Shown here: piece after piece, positions 26,480-35,599 of the stretch
Layout of the letters: every line of letters begins with the position of its first letter
Position numbering within the stretch: the first letter of the stretch is position 1
Assembly (NCBI GenBank): GCA_009469675.1
Contig: SSSZ01000002.1
Location: forward strand, 1-64,000
Origin: Azonexaceae bacterium
Lineage (GTDB): Bacteria; Pseudomonadota; Gammaproteobacteria; Burkholderiales; Rhodocyclaceae
Direction: 5' to 3'
DNA length: 64,000 bases
Notes under the pieces: generated by a model
Seen by the model: the letters and a program-made list of their open reading frames with translations, nothing else
What the model was told of the DNA's origin: nothing
Database searches by the model: none
Position numbers and translations under genes: made by a program

Positions 26480-28384
26480 ATGAGCGACTTTGCCGGTATG
26501 GAGGATCTGCTGCAGGATTTCCTGCAGGAGGCCAACGATCTACTGTCCGACGTGGACAACAAGCTGGTCGATCTCGAACGCATGCCCGACGACCGAGGCC
26601 TGCTCAACGACATCTTCCGCGGTTTCCACACCATCAAGGGGGGCGCCGGCTTTCTCAACGCCGCCGAGCTGGTCACCCTCTGCCATTTGACGGAAAACCT
26701 CTTCGACCGCCTGCGCAACGCCGAACTTCACCTGACGCCGGAGCTGATGGACGTCATCATGGCCGCCACCAAGGGCGTCCGCGAGATGTTCGGCGAGCTG
26801 TCCCAGGGCGTTCAGCCCCAGTCCGCCGAGACGGAGGTTCTGGCTGCCCTGCACACCGCCCTGGGCGAAGGGGCGCCGGCTCCGGCCCCGGCCGCTGCGC
26901 CGGCTGCTCCTTCAGCGCCCGCCGCCGAAGCCCCCGCTGCTGCTGCGCCGGCCGCCGGCGAACCCGATTGGGTGGCGCTACATGCCGCGGCTACCGGCCA
27001 GGCGGCTCCCGTCCCGGCGCCGGCCGCGGCGACCATGACCCCCGCTCCCGCTGCGCCGCCCGCCGCCGGCGTGCCGGCGGTGGCCAAGGACGGGGCGCCT
27101 TCGGCTTTCGGCCGGCGGTCCACCGACAAACCGGGCGGCGCTGCCGTCGGCCGGCGGGTCGAGGAGCGGGCGCGGGAAAACACCATCCGCGTCGATACCG
27201 CCCGCCTCGATCAGGTGCTCAACCTGTCCGGTGAAATCGGCCTGACCAAGAACCGCCTTACCAGCCTGCGGGCCGACATCCTGGCCGGAAAGAGCGATTC
27301 CGAAACCCTGCATGCCCTCGACCAGGCGGTCAGCCAGCTCGACCTGCTGGTTTCCGATCTGCAGAACTCGGTGATGAAAACCCGCATGCAGCCCATCGGC
27401 CGCCTTTTCCAGAAATACCCGCGCATCGCCCGGGATCTGGCCCGCCAGCTTGGCAAGGACGTCGAACTGGTGCTGGCCGGCGAGGAAACCGAGGTGGACA
27501 AGACGATGATCGAGGATCTCGCCGATCCCCTCATCCACCTCATTCGCAACGCGGTGGACCACGGGGTCGAGCCGCCGCCCGAGCGCAAGTCCGCCGGCAA
27601 GCCGGAAAAGAGCCTGGTGCGGCTGGAAGCCCGCCAGGAGGGCGACCACATCGTCCTCATCATCGCCGACGACGGCAAGGGCATGAGCGCCGAGCGCATC
27701 CGCGCCAAGGCCGTCGAGAAGGGCCTGATCTCGGAAGAAGAGGCGAACACTCTGGACGAACGGCAGAGCCTCAATCTCATCTTCCTCCCTGGCTTCTCCA
27801 CCAAGACGCAGATATCCGACGTGTCCGGGCGTGGCGTCGGCATGGATGTGGTCAAGACCAATATCCAGAAGCTCAACGGGTCGATCGAAATCCGCTCCGA
27901 ACCCGGCAAGGGGTCGGTATTCATCATTTCCCTGCCGCTCACCCTGGCCATCCTGCCGGTGCTGCTCGTCCTCCTCGGCGAGCAGCCCTTCGCGCTGCCG
28001 CTCTCCCTGGTACGGGAAATCCTGCCCATCGAGCACGACAAGATCCGCGAGGTCGGCGGCAAGGAAACCCTGGTGGTGCGCGGGGAAGTGCTGCCGGTTA
28101 TCTCGCTGGCCCGCCTCCTCGGCTGGCCCCTCGACCGCCATCCCGAATACGGGGTTTTCATGCAGACTGCCGAGCGCAGCTTCATCCTCGGCGTCGACAG
28201 CTTTGCCGGCCGCGACGATGCGGTCATCAAATCCCTCGAAGATTTCCGGCCGCGGGGCGTGGCGGGGGTCACCACCCTCTCCAACGGCCAGATCGTCCTC
28301 ATCCTCGACATGAAGGAACTGCTTTCCGACCTCGGGCAGCATCCCGACGTCGATCGCGGCATGCGGGCCCTGGAATTTTCCTGA
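26480..28384 (+). CDS. cheA: chemotaxis histidine kinase CheA (second copy)
   Basis: A 634-residue CheA with Hpt (His50 in GFHTIKGGAGF), a long Ala/Pro spacer (about 130-230) with no clear P2 domain, dimerisation, HATPase ([23 protein letters not shown]) and CheW-like domains. All catalytic motifs are intact. It closes the cheVVYZA set; its neighbours CheY and CheZ make it the probable kinase for motor control. The spacer lacks the GFF-type repeats of the first CheA. Confidence 0.95.
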   Translation: MSDFAGMEDLLQDFLQEANDLLSDVDNKLVDLERMPDDRGLLNDIFRGFHTIKGGAGFLNAAELVTLCHLTENLFDRLRNAELHLTPELMDVIMAATKGVREMFGELSQGVQPQSAETEVLAALHTALGEGAPAPAPAAAPAAPSAPAAEAPAAAAPAAGEPDWVALHAAATGQAAPVPAPAAATMTPAPAAPPAAGVPAVAKDGAPSAFGRRSTDKPGGAAVGRRVEERARENTIRVDTARLDQVLNLSGEIGLTKNRLTSLRADILAGKSDSETLHALDQAVSQLDLLVSDLQNSVMKTRMQPIGRLFQKYPRIARDLARQLGKDVELVLAGEETEVDKTMIEDLADPLIHLIRNAVDHGVEPPPERKSAGKPEKSLVRLEARQEGDHIVLIIADDGKGMSAERIRAKAVEKGLISEEEANTLDERQSLNLIFLPGFSTKTQISDVSGRGVGMDVVKTNIQKLNGSIEIRSEPGKGSVFIISLPLTLAILPVLLVLLGEQPFALPLSLVREILPIEHDKIREVGGKETLVVRGEVLPVISLARLLGWPLDRHPEYGVFMQTAERSFILGVDSFAGRDDAVIKSLEDFRPRGVAGVTTLSNGQIVLILDMKELLSDLGQHPDVDRGMRALEFS

Positions 28385-28408
28385 TAGTCCTTTAAGGTCA
28401 ACCAGTTA

Positions 28409-28438
28409 ACGGGGGGCGTTGCCCCCCGTTTTGTTTTG
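28409..28438 (+). terminator. rho-independent terminator after cheA
   Basis: ACGGGGGGC (28409-28417) pairs with GCCCCCCGT (28421-28429) across a 3-nt loop, followed by TTTGTTTT. It ends the chemotaxis transcription unit, so flhB needs its own promoter. Confidence 0.9.
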
Positions 28439-28507
28439 GCCGTTTACCCGGGTGTCATTTGCTTCCCGGTGGCATCTGAGAAACAGAGTAAAAAAACACT
28501 CGTACCT

Positions 28508-28536
28508 ATTTAATTTCCTTGAATTTTTCCTATAAT
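28508..28536 (+). promoter_or_regulatory. probable promoter of the flhB operon
   Basis: A perfect -10 TATAAT lies at 28531-28536 in a strikingly AT-rich stretch (28485-28540). The -35 region at 28508-28513 (ATTTAA) is a poor match, suggesting activator dependence. No sigma54 GG-N10-GC element fits. The leader would be about 18 nt, and no clear ribosome binding site precedes the flhB ATG. Confidence 0.5.
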
Positions 28537-28560
28537 AGCCGCAACCACTCCTAAGCGGCT

Positions 28561-29694
28561 ATGGCAGAAAACAGCGACCTCGATAGAACAGAAGAGCCTA
28601 CAGGCAGGCGAATCGAACAGGCCCGTGAGCAGGGTCAGGTCCCCCATTCCCGCGAACTCGGTACTTTTCTCAACCTGATCGTCGCGGCGACGACTTTCTG
28701 GATGCTCGGCAGCTGGTTCACCCAGCGCTCCATGAACATCGCCCACCAGGCTTTTGTCGTGGAGCCCGGCAGCCTCGTCCAGCCGAGCCAAATGCTCGTG
28801 CGCCTGGCCGAAATCGGCGGGGCTGCCATGCTCCTCATCGCCCCGGTGCTCGGCGTCCTCCTGGTGACTGCGGTCCTGCCGCCCTTCTTCATGAACGCCT
28901 GGGTCTTCGCGCCCAAGGCCCTGGCTCCCGATCTCAACCGCCTCAATCCGCTCACCGGTTTTGGCCGCATGTTTTCCTGGACCGGACTTTCCGAGTTGCT
29001 CAAGGCCCTGTTCAAGGCGGTGCTGGTCGGAGGGGTGGGGGCGCTGCTTCTGTGGAACCTGCGGGACGAGATTTTCGGCCTGCTCGGCGAACCCTTGCAC
29101 CACGGCATCATGCACGGTGGCCGTCTGGTCACCTACGCCTTCCTCTTCATGGTTGCGGTACTGGTCTTGATCGTCGCCGCCGACGTGCCCTTCCAGCTCT
29201 GGCAATACTTCGATCGCCTGAAGATGACCAAGGACGAGGTCAAGCAGGAAATGAAGGAAATGCTGGGGGATCCCCAGGTCAAGGGGCGGATTCGCAGCCT
29301 GCAGATGCAGGCGGCCCGGCGCCGCATGATGGCGGCGGTTCCCAAGGCCGACGTGATCGTCACCAACCCCACCCATTTCGCCGTGGCCCTGGCCTATCAG
29401 GCGGGGATGGCGGCACCGAAGGTGGTGGCCAAGGGCACTGGCGAGGTGGCGCGCAAGATTCGCGAGATCGGCGCCGAACACGGCGTGCCGCTTCTCGAGG
29501 CGCCGCCCCTGGCCCGCGCCCTGCATCGCCACGTCGCCCTCGATGGCGAGATTCCGGCCACCCTCTACACCGCCGTCGCCGAGGTGCTCGCCTACGTCTA
29601 TCAACTGGCCCAATGGCGCTCGGTCGGCGGGGCCTACCCGGTACCGCCGAGCGATCTGCCGGTGCCCCCCGAACTGGTTCCGGAGGCGACGTAA
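28561..29694 (+). CDS. flhB: flagellar type III export protein FlhB
   Basis: Inner-membrane export-gate component that switches substrate specificity from rod/hook to filament. The 377-residue protein has four membrane helices, and a cytoplasmic domain with the self-cleavage motif NPTH at 269-272 (cleaved between Asn269 and Pro270). A Pro-rich tail follows. The flhA ATG abuts its stop codon directly, so the two are co-translated. Confidence 0.97.
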   Translation: MAENSDLDRTEEPTGRRIEQAREQGQVPHSRELGTFLNLIVAATTFWMLGSWFTQRSMNIAHQAFVVEPGSLVQPSQMLVRLAEIGGAAMLLIAPVLGVLLVTAVLPPFFMNAWVFAPKALAPDLNRLNPLTGFGRMFSWTGLSELLKALFKAVLVGGVGALLLWNLRDEIFGLLGEPLHHGIMHGGRLVTYAFLFMVAVLVLIVAADVPFQLWQYFDRLKMTKDEVKQEMKEMLGDPQVKGRIRSLQMQAARRRMMAAVPKADVIVTNPTHFAVALAYQAGMAAPKVVAKGTGEVARKIREIGAEHGVPLLEAPPLARALHRHVALDGEIPATLYTAVAEVLAYVYQLAQWRSVGGAYPVPPSDLPVPPELVPEAT

Positions 29695-31779
29695 ATGGCG
29701 ACCTCGACCCTGACCCTGCAGAACTTCATCGGCCGCTTCAATCTGACCCAGCTGGCGGCGCCGGTTCTGGTGCTGATGATCCTGGCCATGATGGTGCTGC
29801 CGCTGCCGGCCTTCGTGCTGGACGTGCTGTTCACCTTCAATATCGCCATTTCGGTGATGGTCCTGCTGGTCGCCGTCAACACCCAGCGCACCCTGGATTT
29901 TTCGGTGTTCCCGACGGTCCTCTTGGTCACCACGCTGCTCCGTCTCTCCCTCAACGTCGCCTCGACCCGCATCGTCATGCTCCAGGGGCATACCGGCCCG
30001 GACGCCGCCGGCAAGGTCATCGAAGCCTTCGGCCACTTCCTGGTGGGCGGCAACTTCGCCGTCGGTATCGCCGTCTTTCTCATTCTGGTGGTCATCAACT
30101 TCGTGGTCATCACCAAGGGCGCCGGGCGGGTGGCCGAAGTGTCGGCCCGCTTCACCCTCGACGCCATGCCCGGCAAGCAGATGGCCATCGACGCCGACCT
30201 CAACGCCGGCCTCATCGGCGAGGACGAGGCCCGGCGGCGGCGCAGCGAGATCGCCCGGGAAGCCGAGTTCTTCGGCTCCATGGACGGTGCCTCCAAATTC
30301 GTCCGGGGCGACGCCGTGGCGGGCATCGTCATCATGGTCATCAACGTCGTCGGCGGCCTGATTATCGGCGTCTTCCAGCACAACATGGAAGTCGCGCTGG
30401 CAGCCAAGAACTACACCCTGCTCACCATCGGCGACGGCCTGGTGGCGCAGATCCCCGGCCTCATCATTTCGATCGCCGCGGGTATGGTGGTGACCCGCGT
30501 CTCCGACGAGCGGGACATCGGCCAGCAGTTCCTCGGCCAGATGTTCAAGAACTGGCGGGTGATGGCGGTGACCGCCGGCATCGTCGGTTTCCTGGGACTC
30601 ATCCCGGGCATGCCCAACCTGGTTTTCCTGACCATGGCGGCGGTCCTCGGCTGGACCACCTGGAAGATGATGGAGGCAGAAATGAAAGCGGCGCCGGTGC
30701 CGGTGGCCGTCGCCGTGGCGCCGCCCCCGGAGGTGCAGGAGGCGAGCTGGGCCGATGTGGCGCCCCTCGACGTCCTCGGCCTGGAGGTCGGCTACCGTCT
30801 CATTCCCCTGGTGGACAAGGCCCAGGACGGCGAACTGCTGCGCCGCATCCGCGGCATCCGCAAGAAATTCGCCCAGGAGGTCGGTTTTCTGGTTTCGCCG
30901 GTCCATATCCGCGACAACCTCGAACTCAAGCCCAACGCCTACCGCATCCTGCTCAAGGGGGTCGAGGTCGGCAAAGGCGAGGCCTTCCCGGGGCAGTTCC
31001 TGGCCATCAACCCGGGCCGCGTCGCCGGTACGGTCCAGGGCACCGCCACCACCGATCCGGCCTTCGGCCTGCCCGCCGTCTGGATCAACGCCGGCGACCG
31101 CGACCAGGCCCAGGCCTTCGGCTATACCGTGGTCGACCCCTCCACCGTCGTCGCCACCCACCTCAACCACCTGATCCTGACCCACGCCGGCGAATTGCTG
31201 GGGCGCCAGGAGGTGCAGCAACTGCTCGACCACCTGGGCAAGGAGATGCCCAAGCTCGTCGAGGATCTCGTTCCCAAGCTCATTCCCCTGGGCACCCTGC
31301 AGAAAATTCTCCAGAACCTCCTGGAAGAGGGGGTCCATATCCGCGACATGCGCTCGATCATCGAATCGATCGCCGACCACGCGACGCGCAGCCAGAACGC
31401 CGACGACCTCACCGCCCAGGTCCGCGCTTCCCTCGGTCGGGCCATCGTGCAGCAGCTCTTCCCGGGGGGCGGCGAAATGCAGGTCATGACCCTCGACCCC
31501 GGCCTCGAGCGCCTGCTCACTCAGGCCGTCTCGGGAGGCGGCGAAAACGCCAGTTTCGAGCCGGGGCTTGCCGACACCCTGGTGCGCGAAACTGCCCAGG
31601 CGGCCCAGCGCCAGGAGCAGATCGGCGGCGTCGCCGTGCTTCTCGTCCCGGCCAGCCTGCGCACCCTTCTTTCACGCTTCCTGCGCCGCTCCGTGCCCCA
31701 ACTCAAGGTGCTGGCTCATAACGAAGTTCCCGAAACACGCATCATCAAAGTTACCTCGATCATCGGAGGTCGAACATGA
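29695..31779 (+). CDS. flhA: flagellar type III export protein FlhA
   Basis: Export-gate subunit forming the nonameric cytoplasmic ring. The 694-residue protein has an N-terminal membrane half containing the FHIPEP-family signature region (TLDFSVFPTVLLVTTLLRLS near residues 63-82), and a C-terminal cytoplasmic domain that docks chaperone-substrate complexes. The length is normal. It overlaps flhF by 4 nt (ATGA). Confidence 0.97.
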   Translation: MATSTLTLQNFIGRFNLTQLAAPVLVLMILAMMVLPLPAFVLDVLFTFNIAISVMVLLVAVNTQRTLDFSVFPTVLLVTTLLRLSLNVASTRIVMLQGHTGPDAAGKVIEAFGHFLVGGNFAVGIAVFLILVVINFVVITKGAGRVAEVSARFTLDAMPGKQMAIDADLNAGLIGEDEARRRRSEIAREAEFFGSMDGASKFVRGDAVAGIVIMVINVVGGLIIGVFQHNMEVALAAKNYTLLTIGDGLVAQIPGLIISIAAGMVVTRVSDERDIGQQFLGQMFKNWRVMAVTAGIVGFLGLIPGMPNLVFLTMAAVLGWTTWKMMEAEMKAAPVPVAVAVAPPPEVQEASWADVAPLDVLGLEVGYRLIPLVDKAQDGELLRRIRGIRKKFAQEVGFLVSPVHIRDNLELKPNAYRILLKGVEVGKGEAFPGQFLAINPGRVAGTVQGTATTDPAFGLPAVWINAGDRDQAQAFGYTVVDPSTVVATHLNHLILTHAGELLGRQEVQQLLDHLGKEMPKLVEDLVPKLIPLGTLQKILQNLLEEGVHIRDMRSIIESIADHATRSQNADDLTAQVRASLGRAIVQQLFPGGGEMQVMTLDPGLERLLTQAVSGGGENASFEPGLADTLVRETAQAAQRQEQIGGVAVLLVPASLRTLLSRFLRRSVPQLKVLAHNEVPETRIIKVTSIIGGRT

Positions 31780-33185
31780 ACGTCAGAAAATTCATCGCCA
31801 CCAATGCCCGAGACGCCCTCAAAAAGGTCAAGGAGACCCTGGGCAACGACGCCATCATCCTGTCCAACCGGGGCGTTCCCGGGGGGGTCGAAATCATGGC
31901 CGTGGCGGCCCGCGATATGGCGATGATCGTCCCGACCCCGGCCACCGACCGTGCTCCGGTGGAGCGCCGGCCGGCTCCCTCCCCGGCGGCCGACGACGAC
32001 TACCGGGTCAGCCTGTCCTCCGCCCGCCCGGCCCTCCAGAATCCCCTGCCGGCGGCGCGGCCGGCCGCCGCGCCTGCGCCCCGCCCGGCGCCCGCGCCCC
32101 TGGTCAATGCCGGCATCCCCCGGAGCGGCTCCTTGCGCAACTTCGAGCCGCAGCGCCCGGTCGCGGCGCCGCCCCAGGCTCCCCGGGTCGAAGCGGCCGC
32201 TCCGGCGGCGGTTGAACGGCGGCCCGAAGCCGAAGTCGTTCCCGCCGCGGTAATGGACGAAATCCGTTCGCTGCGCAAGATCGTCGAACAACATCTGGCC
32301 GGTTTTGCGTGGGGCGAGGGCGGGCGCAGCGCCCCTGCCAAGACCGATGTCCTCCGCCAGTTGCTCGACGCCGGTTTCTCGCCCCAGTTCGCCCGCGACC
32401 TGCTTTGCGACCTGCCGCCGGAAATGGACGCCTCCCAGGCCATGGCCTGGGTCAAGGGGGCCGCCGACCGCAGCCTCTACACCATCAGCCAGGAACAGGA
32501 CATCGTCGACCGCGGCGGCGTCTACGCCCTGGTCGGCCCCACCGGTGTCGGCAAGACCACCACCACGGCCAAGCTGGCCGCCCGCTGCGTCCTCAAGCAC
32601 GGCCCCAACAAGGTGGCCCTGGTCACCACCGACGGCTACCGGATCGGCGCCCACGAGCAGCTGCGCATCTACGGCCGGATTCTCGGCGTCTCGGTGCATC
32701 TCGTGAAGGATGCCGAAGAACTGCGGCAAACCCTGGCCGAACTGCAGCACAAGCACATGGTGCTGATCGACACCATGGGCATGAGCCAGAAGGATAAGCT
32801 GGTGCCGGAGCTGACCGGCATGCTGGCGGGCTGCCAGGTGCAGCGCCTGCTTCTTCTTTCTTCGACCTCCCGCGGCGATACCCTCGACGACGTGGTCCGC
32901 GCCTACCAGGGCGAAGCGCTGGCCGGCTGCATCCTGACCAAGGTCGACGAGGCCGCCAGCCTGGCTACGGCGCTCGACGTCATCATGCGCCATGGCCTGA
33001 AGCTCCATTACGTCTCCAACGGCCAGCGTGTTCCCGAAGACCTGCACCTGCCCAACCGGGCCTATCTCCTGCACCGGGCCTTCAAGGATCAGCCCGCCGA
33101 TTCGCCCCATCGGTTCGCTGGCGCGGAACCGGCCATGATGATGGCCAATGCCGGCATGCTGGCGGTCGGAGGCGGTCGTGGCTGA
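31776..33185 (+). CDS. flhF: flagellar GTPase FlhF (SRP family)
   Basis: SRP-type GTPase that places polar flagella. The 469-residue protein has an N-terminal basic domain (about 1-70), a Pro/Ala-rich middle (about 70-150), then the NG domain with P-loop GPTGVGKTTTTAK (about 254-266), TTDGYRIGA, a DTMGM element and TKVDEA (TKxD). With FlhG immediately downstream it indicates a polar flagellum. GGTCGA precedes the overlapping start. Confidence 0.95.
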   Translation: MNVRKFIATNARDALKKVKETLGNDAIILSNRGVPGGVEIMAVAARDMAMIVPTPATDRAPVERRPAPSPAADDDYRVSLSSARPALQNPLPAARPAAAPAPRPAPAPLVNAGIPRSGSLRNFEPQRPVAAPPQAPRVEAAAPAAVERRPEAEVVPAAVMDEIRSLRKIVEQHLAGFAWGEGGRSAPAKTDVLRQLLDAGFSPQFARDLLCDLPPEMDASQAMAWVKGAADRSLYTISQEQDIVDRGGVYALVGPTGVGKTTTTAKLAARCVLKHGPNKVALVTTDGYRIGAHEQLRIYGRILGVSVHLVKDAEELRQTLAELQHKHMVLIDTMGMSQKDKLVPELTGMLAGCQVQRLLLLSSTSRGDTLDDVVRAYQGEALAGCILTKVDEAASLATALDVIMRHGLKLHYVSNGQRVPEDLHLPNRAYLLHRAFKDQPADSPHRFAGAEPAMMMANAGMLAVGGGRG

Positions 33186-34065
33186 TTTTCGCGTCGACCA
33201 GGCGGCCGGCTTGCGCCGCCTGTTCGGGGGCGGGCAATTGCAGGTGGTGACCTTCGCCGCCGGCTGCGAGGGCGTCGGGCGCAGCGCCGCCGTCGCCAAT
33301 ATCGGCGCCGCCCTGGCGCGCCAGGGCAAAGAAGTCCTGGTCATCGACGAGCACGCTTCCCGCGACGACATTGCCGCCACCTTCGGCCTCATGGCCCGCT
33401 ACGACCTGCTCCAGGTCATGCAGCGCGAATGCTCCCTGGCTGACGTCCTGGTCGAACCCATGCCGGGCTTGCACATTCTTCCGGCCGCCCGCGCCACGAA
33501 AAAACTGGGCCGCCTCACCGCCGCCCAGCAGCAAGGCCTGCTCGACGCCGTCGCCACCCTCGAACGCCCCGTCGACGTCATTTTGGTCGATGCCGGAATC
33601 GGCCATCCTCAGGGTTTTTCGCCCCTCGGGTTGGTCTCCCAGGAAACCGTTTTCGTCCTCTCGGGCAGCAGCGCGTCGATTACCGAAGCCTATTCGGCCA
33701 TCAAGAAACTGAGCCATGCCTTTGCCCGCCGGCACTTCCGTATTCTGGTGAACAAGGTGAGGAGCGCCGGTGACGGCCGTTCGATTTTCGACAATATCGC
33801 CCAGGTGGCGGCCCAGCGGGGCATTGCCCGCCTCGAATACGTCGGTTCGGTACCCCTCGACGAGGCCATGCGTCAGTCCGGCCAGCTTTGCCGGCCGGTC
33901 GTCTGCCACGCCCCGGAGTGCGCCGCCGCCCAGGCCTTTCGCGATATCGCCGCGGGCATGTCGTACTGGCCGCGTTCCGACGCCGAGGCCGGCGGGGTCG
34001 AACACTTCATGCAGCAACTGCTACACTTGAGTCAACGCATACCGTCGACGATTCCCAGGGTCTGA
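33178..34065 (+). CDS. flhG: MinD-like flagellar number regulator FlhG/FleN
   Basis: A 295-residue ParA/MinD-family protein. The N-terminus DQAAGLRRLF matches the DQAxxLR helix that stimulates FlhF GTPase. The P-loop reads GCEGVGRS (29-36): the catalytic Lys of GxGK(S/T) is Arg35 and the MinD-signature Lys is absent, so ATP hydrolysis may be altered or lost. Later elements (VLVIDEHAS, VDAGIG) are recognisable. The GTG start at 33178 follows GGAGGC and overlaps flhF by 8 nt. Confidence 0.9.
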   Translation: MADFRVDQAAGLRRLFGGGQLQVVTFAAGCEGVGRSAAVANIGAALARQGKEVLVIDEHASRDDIAATFGLMARYDLLQVMQRECSLADVLVEPMPGLHILPAARATKKLGRLTAAQQQGLLDAVATLERPVDVILVDAGIGHPQGFSPLGLVSQETVFVLSGSSASITEAYSAIKKLSHAFARRHFRILVNKVRSAGDGRSIFDNIAQVAAQRGIARLEYVGSVPLDEAMRQSGQLCRPVVCHAPECAAAQAFRDIAAGMSYWPRSDAEAGGVEHFMQQLLHLSQRIPSTIPRV

Positions 34066-34820
34066 TGTACACCGCCGCTGGTCAGCCGGACAAGGAACAG
34101 CTGGTTCAGCGCTTCGTGCCGCTGGTGAAGCGCATCGCCTATCATTTGATGGCCCGGTTGCCGTCCAACGTCCAGTTCGACGACCTCGTCCAGAATGGCA
34201 TGATCGGCCTGCTCGACGCCATCGGCCGCTTCGAGGAGGGCTTCGGCGCCCAGTTCGAAACCTACGCCACCCAGCGGGTGCGCGGCGCCATGCTCGACGG
34301 CCTGCGGGAAAACGACTGGCTGCCCCGCCACCTGCGGCGCGAGTTGCGGCGCATCGAGACCATGATTACCCAGCTTGAACAGGCCCACGGCCGGGCGCCC
34401 TCCGAGAGGGAACTGGCCGATTCCCTGGGCCTGTCGCTGGCCGACTACCAGAAGACCCTGCAGGAGGCCCGCGGCCATCAGCTGGTCTATTTCGAGGATT
34501 TCGCCGGCGACGAAGACGACGATTTTCTCGAACGCCACTTCACCGACAACAGCGCTGACCCCCTGCGCCTCCTGGAGGACCGCAACCTGCGGGAACACCT
34601 GGTGGCGGCCATCGACCGCCTGCCCGAGCGGGAAAAGATGGTCATGGCCCTCTATTACGAACAGGAACTCAATCTGCGGGAAATCGGTGCCGTCATGGAC
34701 GTGACCGAGTCCCGCGTCTGCCAATTGCACAGCCAGGCCATCGCCCGGCTGCGGGCCCAGGTCATGGGCACCGTGCCGGCGGCGGGGCGCAAGACGAAGA
34801 AGGAGAAGGCCGGTGGATAA
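34065..34820 (+). CDS. fliA: RNA polymerase sigma factor FliA (sigma28)
   Basis: Sigma factor for late flagellar genes. The 251-residue protein has region 2 (FDDLVQNGMIGLLDAI, YATQRVRGAMLDGLR), region 3 (DSLGLSLADYQ) and region 4 (YYEQELNLREIGAVMDVTESRVCQLHS). The ATG at 34065 shares a base with the flhG stop (TGATG). Targets recognisable in this window are the promoters before flgMN and flgKL. FlgM, its anti-sigma factor, is encoded at 36994. Confidence 0.97.
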   Translation: MYTAAGQPDKEQLVQRFVPLVKRIAYHLMARLPSNVQFDDLVQNGMIGLLDAIGRFEEGFGAQFETYATQRVRGAMLDGLRENDWLPRHLRRELRRIETMITQLEQAHGRAPSERELADSLGLSLADYQKTLQEARGHQLVYFEDFAGDEDDDFLERHFTDNSADPLRLLEDRNLREHLVAAIDRLPEREKMVMALYYEQELNLREIGAVMDVTESRVCQLHSQAIARLRAQVMGTVPAAGRKTKKEKAGG

Positions 34821-35553
34821 GATCAGCATCGCCGGCCTGGTCATCGGCCTTGTCGCCATCGTCGGTGGGCAGGTTCTGGAAGGCGGCCACGTCGGCTCCC
34901 TGGTCCAGCCGACGGCGCTCCTCATCGTCTTTGGCGGGACCATGGGTGCCGTGCTGCTGCAAAGCCCTTTTCACATCTTCAAGCGGGGCATCCAGATGGC
35001 GCGCTGGATCTGGATTCCCCCCCTGATCGAGCAAAAACGCCTGATCGACCAGATCGGCAACTGGAGCCAGGTATCGCGCCGCGAAGGCCTGCTTGCCCTG
35101 GAAAACTTCGTCACCCAGGTCAAGGATCCCTTCACCAAGAAAGGCCTCCAGATGCTGGTCGACGGCGCCGACCCCGACCGCCTGCGGGAACTGCTCGAAG
35201 TCGAAATCGCCACCTTCGAGGACGAGATGAAGCAGTCCGCCAAGATCTGGGAGGCGGCCGGGGGCTATTCGCCGACCATCGGCATCCTGGGTGCCGTGAT
35301 GGGCCTCATCCACGTCATGGAAAACCTGACCGATCCCTCCAAGCTCGGCGCCGGCATCGCCGTCGCCTTCGTCGCCACCATCTACGGCGTCGGGCTGGCC
35401 AACCTCATCTACCTGCCCATCGCCGGCAAGCTCAAGTACTACATCGGCCGTATGGTCATGGCCCGGGAGATGCTGGTCGATGGCCTGGTCGGCATCGCCG
35501 TTGGCGACAATCCGCGCATCATCGAAACCCGCCTCAAGGGCTACCTGGTATGA
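34813..35553 (+). CDS. motC: flagellar motor stator protein MotC (MotA/PomA family)
   Basis: Second stator ion-channel subunit, 246 residues, shorter than MotA and closer to MotC/PomA types. It has two N-terminal helices (about 5-50) and a second pair at about 150-200 (SPTIGILGAVMGLIHVM, AVAFVATIYGVGLANLIYL). The GTG start at 34813 overlaps fliA by 8 nt, so it is in the flhB-to-motD operon. Whether it conducts H+ or Na+ cannot be decided safely from sequence. Confidence 0.94.
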   Translation: MDKISIAGLVIGLVAIVGGQVLEGGHVGSLVQPTALLIVFGGTMGAVLLQSPFHIFKRGIQMARWIWIPPLIEQKRLIDQIGNWSQVSRREGLLALENFVTQVKDPFTKKGLQMLVDGADPDRLRELLEVEIATFEDEMKQSAKIWEAAGGYSPTIGILGAVMGLIHVMENLTDPSKLGAGIAVAFVATIYGVGLANLIYLPIAGKLKYYIGRMVMAREMLVDGLVGIAVGDNPRIIETRLKGYLV

Positions 35554-35599
35554 AGCGGGTGCCGCCGGGGCGCTCATTTGCCGGGCAGGGGTGCGCCTG

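Noticed and set aside
28510-31380. 956-codon minus-strand open frame opposite flhB-flhA
   Set aside because: His/Asp/Gly-rich shadow of well-identified genes on the other strand; no family features.
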